Positions 22,730 to 31,032 of a stretch of 31,032 nt of DNA are shown in pieces. The DNA is from UBA1181 sp963631545 (GTDB lineage: Bacteria; Bacteroidota; Bacteroidia; Bacteroidales; Paludibacteraceae). Position numbers and translations under genes: made by a program. Every line of letters starts with the position of its first letter. Position 1 is the first letter of the stretch. Under the pieces are notes generated by a model. It did not search any database, had not been told where the DNA came from, and saw only the letters and a program-made list of their open reading frames with translations. The stretch covers positions 1 to 31,032 of the forward strand of contig CAVGRN010000023.1 of NCBI GenBank assembly GCA_963631545.1. Direction: 5' to 3'.

Positions 22730-25700
22730 ATGCGCAGGTATGTGAAGCATATCGCATTCGCCGTCATCGCTTTCTTGCTACTGCTCAATCTGGCGGTTTG
22801 GTCTGTTCTGGAAGTCCCATTCGTGCAGAATCGGCTTACAGGCTATGCCGGCGACTACCTCACGGAACTCACCGGCTCCGAAATATCCGTGGGGTCACTC
22901 CACCTCGACATTTTCGACGGATTGTTCGCAACAGACGTGCTTGTGAAAGACCCACAATGCGACACCTTTGTCTATGTGGGGAAACTGAATGTCGACTATT
23001 CGCTGAAAGGACTTTACCGGGGGAAACGATTCTGGGTGGATAGAGTGGTTCTGTCCGACTTCCTCGTGCGCATCTATGCCGAGACAGACTCGTCCGACTT
23101 CAATTTCCAACCCATCATCAACGCTTTTTCTTCCGAAGGAGAGGAGGAAGACACAACGCAGAGTTCATCGCCCTTCCGCTTAACGGTGAAAAACATACTG
23201 TTGGAGAACGGCGCATTCCAGTATGACATCCGCTCGGAGGCGCAGACGCCACAGGTCTTCAACGCCTCGCACATTGCCGTGGCAGACATCAACTTTGAAT
23301 CGTCGTTAGATTTGAATCTCCCCTCAGAAATTGCCGCTTCCATCGGACATTTTTCATTTTCGGAGCAGTCGGGACTCGCACTTACCGACATTCAGACAGA
23401 CATTACGTTCGCATTAGACTCGCTCGTACTCGCCGCCCCATCCATCCAACTATCCACCCAAAACTCCACCATCAAAACCGGCGAAGTATGCTACAACCTC
23501 ACCACAAACACCTTTTCCGCGGATTTGGAACAAGTTGTCCTCCTCGCTCCCGATTTCCAATGCTTCGCAGACATTCTGGGCAAGATACACAACAAGATGA
23601 CACTATCCGCCCAAGTTGAGGGAACACTGCCATCCCTTTCCATCCAAAACCTGAAATTCCAATACCCAGGAGCGGCAATCGCCACGCGCCGAGCATTCAT
23701 CAGCGATTACTCACAATGGGCGAACTGCCCGTTAGGCATAGAATCGCTCACCGTGTCTGTGGATACAAACATCGCCCCACTGCTGCGCGACTTAGCAACG
23801 GTGCAACTACCACAGATAGCCGCACAAATATCCCCCATAACACTTCAAGCAGACGTTCGAGGCTCGCTGCCCCAATTGGCAGAACAACTGACGCTCAACA
23901 CCAAGGTGGGGCAGGTCAGCACGCAAGGCACACTCTCGTACCTGCACGACGTGGGGCGACTTGCCGCCGAGACAGACATCAACCTGTCCGCAGACTCCCT
24001 GCAACCAATTGTAGGCGTGGATTTAGACAGCATACGACTTGCCCTCAACACCTCACTCGTGTGGAACTTGGAGCAGCAACCCAACGTGCGTTTAGACGGC
24101 GCATTGCAGCAAGCCATCGCTATGGGACACCATTACAGCGATATCCGCCTGAATGGCGCATACCTGCACGGCGATAGCGTATTGTTCCACATAGACAGCC
24201 CCGACGAAGACGCCAACCTTGCTCTCTCACTACAATCGTCCTCCTTCCTCACCGACTCAATGTGGGTGGCGATTGAAACGGACATACGAAACCTCGCCCC
24301 TCGCAGGCTCCACCTCGCCGACGGAATGCCCGACCGCATTGCCGGCAAAATGCAAGTGGAAGGCATCGGGATGGATTATAACCGATGGAATGGCGCATTA
24401 TCAATGCAAAATCTGCGTCTGACAAAAGGCGACACGCTGCTGGCTGTTCCTACGGCAACCATCACACAAAAGGCAAGTGGGGCGGACAAAACAGTAAATA
24501 TAGATTTACCCTTCCTGACGGGAAACATCTACGGAGAGTTTAACTACGAAGAAATCTACGGACACGTTACCCACTTGGTGGGGCAATACCTACCATCGAT
24601 TTTCCCCGATGAAACCGATGGGAAAACGCCTTGCAACCTCCATTTCGCACTCGCCGCCCACAACACAGATTCGCTCCTGCGATTCTTCGGCATCAGCCTT
24701 GAAATGAACGATCAACTCACCGTAAACGGCAGTTTAGACAATTCAGAGGGAAGACTCACATTAGATGTGAAATCACCGCAAATGGTGTACGGCGAAGTGG
24801 CTGTCGAGCCCTCGCAAGTGTCGCTCCGCACCGAAGGGGACGCGCTGTTGGGCGACATCACAACAACGGTGAAACCAGACAAGGCGTCAGACTTCACCAC
24901 CACCTGCGCCACACGGCTCGCCGCACGAAACGACTCCATATTCAACCGCTCGACAGTGGGGACGAGTCCCGACACACTCTTCCTGAAAGGCGATTTCGGC
25001 AGCTGCATCTCATTTGCCTATCAAAAAGACGGAGCATTGCGGGTACGCGCCGATTTCCAAAAGAGTTCCGTATTCCTGAATAACCAAGAGATTGTGAACA
25101 ACGCCGCCTCGGTCGACATTCTGCCCGGCAACATCACCATCCGCAACTTCGGTATCTCCACACCCACGCAGCCGCTTATGACCGTCGACGGCACACTCTC
25201 CGCCTCGCTCAGCGACACACTCTCCATCGGGTTCGACAACCTCTCGCTCAGCACCATCCTCTCTCTGCTCTACATCAACGACGTAGACGCCGACTGCCAC
25301 ATCAACGGCACGGTGAAATCATGCGCCACCCTCGACGACAAGTTCCGCTTCTTCACCCGCGACTTCCGCGTGGACAGCCTCACCTACAACGGAAACAACT
25401 TTGGCGACATCACCGCCAACGCCATTTGGGACAACACCAAGAAAGGAATCCTCGCCAAGGTGGCACTCATAAAAGACGAGCGGAAACTCTTAGAGCTGAA
25501 GGGCGTGGTATCGCCCATAAAGCAACTCGTGCATGCGCGCGCCACACTCGACTCCCTGCCGTTAGCAATGGCAATGCCCGTCGCCTCACAATACGTCAGC
25601 CAATTAGGCGGATGCCTCGGTGCGAACATCTCCGTGGAGGGCAACCTGACGGAGCCAGACATCAAAGGCTACGTCCACTTCAAAGACGCCACCGCCAAGG

Positions 25701-27184
25701 TGAACTACACCGGCGTGGCATACACCATCTCCGACAGCATCAAATTAGACGGGAAACACTTCTACGCAAAGCAACTCAAGGTGAAAGACAACTTCGGGAA
25801 CATACTCTACTTCAACGGCGACATCAAGCACGACCACTTCCAGAAATTCAACTACGAAATGACCATCAATATGCGGAACTTCGCCCTACTGAACAATCCG
25901 AAAGACCGCCAGAAAACCGTCTACGGGAAGTTTTTCGCCAACGCCCGCGGCATCCACTTAAAAGGAGATGAGAAAGAAGCAGAAATCACAGGCGAGTTCA
26001 GCAACGGCGAAAACACCTCCGTATATGTCAACCTGCCCGACTTCGTGACGGAGGCCAACACCTACGACAACATCGTCTATGTGAAAGCCCAGGCGGACAC
26101 CACCGCACGCGACACGCTGCCACCCGCCGAATCGCCATTCGACATCTACGCCAACCTGACACTCGGACTGACGGACAAAGCCTCCTTCTTCGTTTCCATC
26201 GCCGATGGGGCGATGATCCGTGGCAACGGAAACCTCAAAATCATCTACGAAGACAAGACCGTCTCCATCTACAACCGCTTCACCGTGAACGACGGTTATA
26301 TGAAACTGAAACTCTCGGGACTCCCCTCCAAGAAATTCTCCCTGCAAGAGGGTAGTTACGTGGAGTTCGCCGGCGACCCGATGAAACTGCGCTTCAACGC
26401 CACCGCCCTCTACGGGTTGACGGCAGACCTATCGACATTGGGTTCCAACTTCAAGACCGTAACCTCAACACGCGTGCCTGTCAACTGCCAGCTGAAGGCG
26501 AGCGGCGACCTCACCGATATGGATCTGAGTTACGACATCGTGCTGCCCAAAGCAGACGAAGACTTGAAGCAGAGCGTGGCCAGCATCATCAACACAGACA
26601 ACATCAAGGTTATGGAATTTGCCTACCTGATAGGCTTAGGCACGTTCAACGACCCCTCGGGACAGGTGCAGAACGACGCCGCTATGTCTTTCGCCTCGTC
26701 CTCCCTCTCGTCTACGCTCAACAATGCGCTAAGCGGTGTGTTAGGCGATAAGGTTACGATAGGCACAGACTTCAGCTCGTCGCAAGAAGACCTCTCGGAT
26801 ATGGAGGTGGGCGTGTCCGTCTCCACCAAATTAGCACACGACAAACTACTGCTCAGCACCAACCTCGGCGTGCAGAAACAGGCGGAAACGGGCAACGAGT
26901 CGTCCTTCTTAGGCGACTTTGACGCAGAATACCTTCTGGGACGCACCGGTATGTTCCGCATAAAAGCGTACAACCACACCAACAACGACGTCTACCGCAC
27001 CTCCAACAACACGCAAGGCGTGGGGTTCTCGTTCGTGCGAGAATCAAAAAGACTGAAAAACCTATTCAAGATACGAAACGAGTTCCGAAAGAAATCCGCC
27101 GCACCGGCAGACACGCTCGCACCCGCCGCAGACCCAGCCATTAGAAGAGACGAAAAAGAAAATGAAACCACGAAATCCAAATAA
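22730..27184 (+). CDS. tamB: Translocation and assembly module protein TamB
   Basis: This 1484-residue protein has an N-terminal membrane anchor (about 8-28, IAFAVIAFLLLLNLAVWSVL). A very long series of beta-rich repeats typical of the AsmA/TamB group follows, and the C-terminal TamB domain (DUF490/PF04357) covers about residues 1060-1420, with blocks such as GNGNLKIIYEDKTVSIYN and YDIVLPKADEDLKQSV. TamB spans the periplasm as a hydrophobic groove and takes part in outer-membrane protein assembly and lipid transport. The last 23 bases overlap the start of the TamA-like gene, pointing to translational coupling. It is intact and of usual length for the phylum. Confidence 0.93.
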   Translation: MRRYVKHIAFAVIAFLLLLNLAVWSVLEVPFVQNRLTGYAGDYLTELTGSEISVGSLHLDIFDGLFATDVLVKDPQCDTFVYVGKLNVDYSLKGLYRGKRFWVDRVVLSDFLVRIYAETDSSDFNFQPIINAFSSEGEEEDTTQSSSPFRLTVKNILLENGAFQYDIRSEAQTPQVFNASHIAVADINFESSLDLNLPSEIAASIGHFSFSEQSGLALTDIQTDITFALDSLVLAAPSIQLSTQNSTIKTGEVCYNLTTNTFSADLEQVVLLAPDFQCFADILGKIHNKMTLSAQVEGTLPSLSIQNLKFQYPGAAIATRRAFISDYSQWANCPLGIESLTVSVDTNIAPLLRDLATVQLPQIAAQISPITLQADVRGSLPQLAEQLTLNTKVGQVSTQGTLSYLHDVGRLAAETDINLSADSLQPIVGVDLDSIRLALNTSLVWNLEQQPNVRLDGALQQAIAMGHHYSDIRLNGAYLHGDSVLFHIDSPDEDANLALSLQSSSFLTDSMWVAIETDIRNLAPRRLHLADGMPDRIAGKMQVEGIGMDYNRWNGALSMQNLRLTKGDTLLAVPTATITQKASGADKTVNIDLPFLTGNIYGEFNYEEIYGHVTHLVGQYLPSIFPDETDGKTPCNLHFALAAHNTDSLLRFFGISLEMNDQLTVNGSLDNSEGRLTLDVKSPQMVYGEVAVEPSQVSLRTEGDALLGDITTTVKPDKASDFTTTCATRLAARNDSIFNRSTVGTSPDTLFLKGDFGSCISFAYQKDGALRVRADFQKSSVFLNNQEIVNNAASVDILPGNITIRNFGISTPTQPLMTVDGTLSASLSDTLSIGFDNLSLSTILSLLYINDVDADCHINGTVKSCATLDDKFRFFTRDFRVDSLTYNGNNFGDITANAIWDNTKKGILAKVALIKDERKLLELKGVVSPIKQLVHARATLDSLPLAMAMPVASQYVSQLGGCLGANISVEGNLTEPDIKGYVHFKDATAKVNYTGVAYTISDSIKLDGKHFYAKQLKVKDNFGNILYFNGDIKHDHFQKFNYEMTINMRNFALLNNPKDRQKTVYGKFFANARGIHLKGDEKEAEITGEFSNGENTSVYVNLPDFVTEANTYDNIVYVKAQADTTARDTLPPAESPFDIYANLTLGLTDKASFFVSIADGAMIRGNGNLKIIYEDKTVSIYNRFTVNDGYMKLKLSGLPSKKFSLQEGSYVEFAGDPMKLRFNATALYGLTADLSTLGSNFKTVTSTRVPVNCQLKASGDLTDMDLSYDIVLPKADEDLKQSVASIINTDNIKVMEFAYLIGLGTFNDPSGQVQNDAAMSFASSSLSSTLNNALSGVLGDKVTIGTDFSSSQEDLSDMEVGVSVSTKLAHDKLLLSTNLGVQKQAETGNESSFLGDFDAEYLLGRTGMFRIKAYNHTNNDVYRTSNNTQGVGFSFVRESKRLKNLFKIRNEFRKKSAAPADTLAPAADPAIRRDEKENETTKSK

Positions 27185-29468
27185 CGCCGCACTGCTTCTG
27201 CTCGCACTGCTTCTGCCGCTCGCCGCCTGCTCGCCGACGAAATATGTCGAAGAGAACGAATATCTGCTCAACAAAGTGGATATCAAGGTGGAGGGGAAGA
27301 AAGTGCCACCATCTGAACTCACCCCGTATCTCTACCAAACCCCTAACCCCGACTGGCTGTTCATCCCGAAGGCAAGTCTGAAAATCTACTCCCTCTCGGG
27401 CAGCGACACCACGAAATGGATCAACCGCAAACTGCGGAAGTGGGGCTCCGCCCCCGTCATCCTTCAAGAAGACCTGACGGAGAAAACGGAAAAACAATTT
27501 GTGCGGCAACTCAGCAACATGGGCTACCTCAACGCCGAGGTAACACACCGCACCGACACCACAAGGAGGAAGAAGAAGCGAGTGAACCTCACCTACATAG
27601 TGCAACCCAACGAGATATACACGGTGAGGAGATTCTCCACCGAAATGGAATCGAACGAGATGACCGCCCTGCTGAAATACCGCGAGGCAAAGGCGGCATT
27701 GGACGTGAAGACGGGCGAGCCGTTCGACGCTGCCCGATTCGACGAGGTCTCCACCAACCTCACCAACGCCTTCTACGACATGGGCTACTACATGCTCTCG
27801 AAAGAGAATTTCTACTTCTTAGCAGACACCGCCGTGGGCAACCACCAAGTGGACGTAACACTCAAATACCGCACCTTGCCGCAAAAAGACTCAACGACCG
27901 ACCTCTCGCTCACGCGCTACAAATTCCGCAACGTAACCATCTACAACGGCGTGAACCCCAACCGCACGCGTAAGAAACCGCTGAAACTCGACACCACACG
28001 CTACAAGGACTTCACCATCATCAACGGCGATGAACAGTTTCTGCGCCCATCGGTGCTTTACAACAACATCTTCATCCGTCCCGGCAGATACTACAGCGAC
28101 GACATCGTAGACAACACCTACGCCTCGTTCGGCGCATTGGGCGCGGTGAGCCAAGTGGGAGTGGAAATCTCGCCCCAGGACTCCGCACAATTGGACGCCA
28201 GCATCACCCTCTCGAAGTCCAAACTCTACCACTTCCAGTTCGGCGTGGACGGCACCAACTCGGCGGGCGACCTCGGTATGGCGACCTACGCATCGTTCCA
28301 ACAAAAAAACCTATTCCACGGGTCCGAAATCTTCAACATAAAACTGAATGGCGCGTTCGAACACATCAACGGCAACACCGAGTACGAAGTGAAGTCCGAC
28401 ATCTACTACGAATATGGCGGCGAAGTGTCGCTCACCATACCGCGCCTCATGCTCGACTTCCTGCCAGAGCGTTACCGCAAGCGCGTGGGCGCATCCACCG
28501 TCTTCTCGTTCGGCGCAAATTGGCGGAAACGCCCAGAGTACAACCGACGGTTCCTCAGCCTCGACTGGAAATACAACTGGACCACCCACCGCAAACGAAT
28601 GACGCACACGCTCAACCTCTACAACATCAACTATGTGGTGTCGCCCTGGACCTCGGCGTGGTTCACCAACTACCTCGAACGCTCGGGCAACGAACTCCTG
28701 AAGGAGAGTTACAAAGACCAGTTCATCACACGCTCCTCCTACTCGTTTGTCTACGCCACCAACGAGACGGACGAACGCAGCCGCGGGTGGACCGTCCGCT
28801 GCAACTTAGACGTGGCAGGGACACTGCCCTACCTCATCTGCTCCGCCATCCCTTCCATAAAGAGCGAAGATGGAGTTTACAACATCATAGGCACACCATT
28901 CGCTCAATATATGAAAGCCACGTTCGACGTATCTAAGATTTTCTATATCAAGGAGAAAACGCAGATGGTGGCGCACCTCGGTTTAGGCTTCGCAATGCCA
29001 TACGGCAACTCCAACATCATTCCCTACGAGCAACGGTTTTTCGCCGGTGGGGCAAACACCGTCCGCGGTTGGAGCACACGCACGTTGGGGCCGGGCGCAC
29101 TCAAAGCGTCGGGCAACCGGAACTTCATCACCCAGACGGGCGACGTTAAAATCATCTTCAACGTAGAATATCGGCAGAAGACCAACTCGTTTCTCGACGT
29201 GGCAGTGTTCTTCGACGCCGGCAACGTGTGGACGGTGCGCGACTACGAGCAGCAACCCGATGGGCAGTTCTCTCCCACCACGTTCTATAAAGAGCTGGGT
29301 ATGGCGTGGGGCGTGGGCATCCGTCCCAACCTAAAATTCATCGTGTTGCGCTTGGACGCCGGTATGCAGATACATGACCCCGCCCTTTCGGGTTCAAGCC
29401 GCTGGGTGATAACCCACCCATCGTGGGACATCTGCGCGCTGCATTTCGCAATTGGGTATCCGTTCTAA
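27162..29468 (+). CDS. tamL: TamL: lipoprotein-type BamA/TamA superfamily outer-membrane protein
   Basis: This 768-residue protein has a type II signal peptide with the lipidated Cys23 (LPLAAC). POTRA-like domains occupy roughly residues 30-270 and a 16-strand Omp85 barrel the rest. The conserved loop-6 motif is VRGW (634-637, in FAGGANTVRGW), and the protein ends in a terminal Phe after HFAIGYPF, a good BAM-type beta signal. In Bacteroidota the TamA homologue is lipidated and known as TamL. It pairs with TamB, whose gene overlaps its start by 23 bases. I assign it from the lipobox, architecture and partner. Confidence 0.92.
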   Translation: MKPRNPNNAALLLLALLLPLAACSPTKYVEENEYLLNKVDIKVEGKKVPPSELTPYLYQTPNPDWLFIPKASLKIYSLSGSDTTKWINRKLRKWGSAPVILQEDLTEKTEKQFVRQLSNMGYLNAEVTHRTDTTRRKKKRVNLTYIVQPNEIYTVRRFSTEMESNEMTALLKYREAKAALDVKTGEPFDAARFDEVSTNLTNAFYDMGYYMLSKENFYFLADTAVGNHQVDVTLKYRTLPQKDSTTDLSLTRYKFRNVTIYNGVNPNRTRKKPLKLDTTRYKDFTIINGDEQFLRPSVLYNNIFIRPGRYYSDDIVDNTYASFGALGAVSQVGVEISPQDSAQLDASITLSKSKLYHFQFGVDGTNSAGDLGMATYASFQQKNLFHGSEIFNIKLNGAFEHINGNTEYEVKSDIYYEYGGEVSLTIPRLMLDFLPERYRKRVGASTVFSFGANWRKRPEYNRRFLSLDWKYNWTTHRKRMTHTLNLYNINYVVSPWTSAWFTNYLERSGNELLKESYKDQFITRSSYSFVYATNETDERSRGWTVRCNLDVAGTLPYLICSAIPSIKSEDGVYNIIGTPFAQYMKATFDVSKIFYIKEKTQMVAHLGLGFAMPYGNSNIIPYEQRFFAGGANTVRGWSTRTLGPGALKASGNRNFITQTGDVKIIFNVEYRQKTNSFLDVAVFFDAGNVWTVRDYEQQPDGQFSPTTFYKELGMAWGVGIRPNLKFIVLRLDAGMQIHDPALSGSSRWVITHPSWDICALHFAIGYPF

Positions 29469-29472
29469 GAGA

Positions 29473-29504
29473 CTTGCGTATATTGTTTTTTTCTTTTACT
29501 TTTA
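29473..29504 (+). promoter_or_regulatory. Probable promoter of the methyltransferase gene
   Basis: CTTG at 29473-29476, 20 bases, TACTTTTA at 29497-29504 (one mismatch in the -7 element). It lies just after the tamL stop codon and 29 bases before the methyltransferase ATG. Confidence 0.5.
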
Positions 29505-29532
29505 AAATTCAATATCAAAAAAATCATTTACT

Positions 29533-30396
29533 ATGCCCACACTAAATTGGCTTGGAAAAGATAAAATAACTAACCATCACCAGAAGGTGCCTTTCCGCCC
29601 TCTGGTGGAGTCATATACCTATGGCGAAAAGGGTTCTGGCAATAAAATCATACACGGAGATAACTTGGAAGCCTTGAAGTCGCTCCTTCCTGAATATGAG
29701 GGACGCATCAAGTGTATCTACATCGACCCTCCATACAACACGGGTAACGAAAACTGGGTATACAACGACAATGTGAAAGACCCTCGCATCAGTAAGTGGC
29801 TCAACCAAGTGGTGGGCAAAGAGGCGGAAGACTTCTCGCGCCACGACAAATGGCTCTGCATGATGTACCCCCGACTGCAACTCCTCAAAAAACTCCTCTC
29901 CGACGATGGTGCCATCTTTATTAGTATCGATGACAACGAATTATTTAATTTAAAATTGATTTTAGATGAAATAATGGGGGGGGGTAACTTCGTCGCAAAT
30001 ATGCCGATTCACAGACAAGGGGGGCGCCAAGACAGTAAATATTTTGCAATAGTTCACGAATACCTTGTTTGCTATGCGAAGTCTCTGACCAACTTCAACG
30101 CAGGAACTCAAAAGAAAGAAGATTCCTCCTATCCAAAATACGATGAAAAATTAGGACGAAACTATAAAACTCAACTACTTAGAAAATGTGGTTCAAATAG
30201 TCTAAGAGAAAACAGACCCAACTTGTATTATTCCATTATATCACCAACAGGAGAAGAAGTTTTTCCTATTATCTACACAAAATCTCCATCGGACAACACA
30301 CAAATAATTAAAACCGAAGGATGTTGGAGATGGGGTAAAATCACAATGGAAAAAGCCATTGAACCTACATTCCCAGATCAATACATAACGAGGTGA
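29533..30396 (+). pseudogene. Type III-like DNA adenine methyltransferase (Mod), interrupted by an insertion sequence
   Basis: The 287-residue frame starts like type III restriction-modification Mod proteins: IIHGDNLEALKSLLPEYEG, then the catalytic motif IV DPPYNTG (65-71), KWLCMMYPRL and SDDGAIFISIDDNE. In these beta-class enzymes the target recognition domain follows and the AdoMet-binding FxGxG motif lies near the C-terminus. Homologues are about 550-650 residues. Here the frame runs into transposon sequence at about 30355-30395 and stops, so the AdoMet-binding motif is absent and this copy should be inactive. A G9 tract (29976-29984) encodes Met148-Gly-Gly-Gly, and the region after about 29940 is clearly more AT-rich than the 5' part. 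No Res subunit is within the window. Confidence 0.85.
29976..29984 (+). repeat. G9 homopolymer tract in the methyltransferase gene
   Basis: Nine consecutive G within the coding frame, codons 148-151 (ATG GGG GGG GGT). Ten G would give TAA directly after the tract; eight G would give TAG at 30050-30052. Such tracts are typical slippage sites for phase variation. Confidence 0.85.
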
Positions 30397-31032
30397 CATT
30401 GGTCGGGACGGGGACATCCATGTCGAGATAGATTTGCCGCTGCTTCTCCAGCATCCCGCCGATGTAGGGCTCTTTACCGGGGTGTCTGAAGCATTCCACC
30501 AGGTCGAGTTCGTCGAGCAGGCCGCGAAGGGTGTATTTGTCGAACAACTTCTTGTCGATCATATGCTTACGGATATAGGACAGATATATAAGCGCAACGA
30601 ACTGGACGAAGAGTTTTCCCTCAAGGGATGATTCTGATGACACCGGCATCCTCCGCCCTCCGAGCCGTTCCTTTATGTTTCCGAAGGCCTTCTCGACCAC
30701 ATCCTTCGAGCGGTATATCTGCAGCGCCGTTATCGGGTCCTTTATGTCGTTGCTCAGCAGGACGAAGTATCCGTACAGTTTCTTCGCCGCCTCGCAGGCT
30801 TCTTCATTGACAGTGATTTTGAGGCCTCTTACCGGAGTCTCCTTTATGTCGAAGTACTTGACATACTGCTGCTCGTGGCACTGCTTCCGATTGCCGGACG
30901 CCAGCTCGGCCTTGAGCGACAATATCATACGGTTGAAGTTCATCTCGTCCTCGAGGGCCTTCTCGGGATTGTAGAACAGGTGGAGATACATCCTCCTGTC
31001 CTCGCTGAGGACATCGCCCTTGTACGGGCGCT
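30362..31032 (-). mobile_element. IS1634/IS4-like insertion sequence, one end only
   Basis: One end of an insertion sequence lies in or next to the methyltransferase frame, close to the transposase stop codon; the exact edge is uncertain (30350-30395). The other end is beyond the window, so inverted repeats and target duplication cannot be read. GC content rises again relative to the preceding AT-rich methyltransferase segment. Confidence 0.75.
30365..31032 (-). CDS. IS1634/IS4-family transposase, C-terminal part
   Basis: The frame is open to the right edge of the window, so only the last 222 or so residues are seen, beginning RPYKGDVLSEDRRMYLHLFY. The block LYGYFVLLSND followed by IYRSKDVVEKAFGNIKERL is the C-terminal part of the DDE domain. 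The Y-x2-K-x3-E-x6-K arrangement corresponds to the IS4-group YREK signature with Lys in place of Arg; the Glu in VEKAF is the expected third catalytic acid. IS1634-type elements are common in Bacteroidales. The visible part has no frameshift. It runs opposite to the broken methyltransferase gene. Confidence 0.85.
   Translation of the reverse strand, partial: RPYKGDVLSEDRRMYLHLFYNPEKALEDEMNFNRMILSLKAELASGNRKQCHEQQYVKYFDIKETPVRGLKITVNEEACEAAKKLYGYFVLLSNDIKDPITALQIYRSKDVVEKAFGNIKERLGGRRMPVSSESSLEGKLFVQFVALIYLSYIRKHMIDKKLFDKYTLRGLLDELDLVECFRHPGKEPYIGGMLEKQRQIYLDMDVPVPTNVTSLCIDLGM

Noticed and set aside
30019..30024. Second G-run (G6) in the methyltransferase gene
   Set aside because: Six G is short for a slippage site and common by chance; the G9 tract is the credible one.
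1..31032. CRISPR arrays, rRNA genes or a replication origin
   Set aside because: No regularly spaced direct repeats, rRNA sequence or DnaA-box cluster was seen on reading the window.

Overview
The window is 31 kb of bacterial chromosome, almost certainly from a member of the Bacteroidales (Bacteroidota). The grounds are: several promoters of the Bacteroidota type (TTTG, 19-20 bases, TAnnTTTG); A-rich start regions without Shine-Dalgarno sequences; a TamB gene overlapping a lipoprotein-type TamA homologue (TamL); secreted lamin-tail and outer-membrane beta-barrel proteins; and an AAA-ATPase-like/PD-(D/E)XK family remnant of the kind that is expanded in this group. The genus cannot be fixed from the sequence alone.

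Layout. 1-533: 3' part of a truncated AAA-ATPase-like gene. 556-672: a promoter followed within about 80 bases by a strong terminator, possibly a small RNA. 735-1487: outer-membrane barrel protein. 1567-3321 (minus): secreted lamin-tail protein, divergent from asd (3442-4452, aspartate-semialdehyde dehydrogenase). 4632-8299 (minus): a probable three-gene unit of a lipoprotein, a LemA-like protein and a large membrane protein. 8628-8700: initiator tRNA-Met with its own promoter and terminator. 8935-21293: a long co-directional run of topA, pepT, a secreted esterase, a PaaK-like ligase, a PlsB/PlsC-like acyltransferase, sbcD, sbcC and a secreted nuclease; from pepT onward the gaps are 4-32 bases. 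21416-21490: tRNA-Pro(TGG). 21723-29468: outer-membrane barrel protein, tamB and tamL, an envelope-biogenesis block. 29533-30362: the N-terminal part of a type III-like DNA methyltransferase gene with a G9 tract. It is cut by an IS1634/IS4-like element whose transposase (minus strand) runs off the right edge.

How it works together. Most of the window is ordinary core genome: lysine/threonine biosynthesis, topology control, peptide use, double-strand-break processing and outer-membrane assembly. The accessory signal sits at the two ends, a decayed AAA-ATPase-like gene on the left and a phase-variable, IS-broken methyltransferase on the right. The most striking single observation is the G9 tract in the methyltransferase. 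One extra G creates an immediate TAA, and one fewer G gives a stop 22 codons later, so the tract would be a clean on/off switch. The less expected combinations are the PaaK-like ligase next to an acyltransferase, and the LemA-like protein with a large membrane partner of unknown function.
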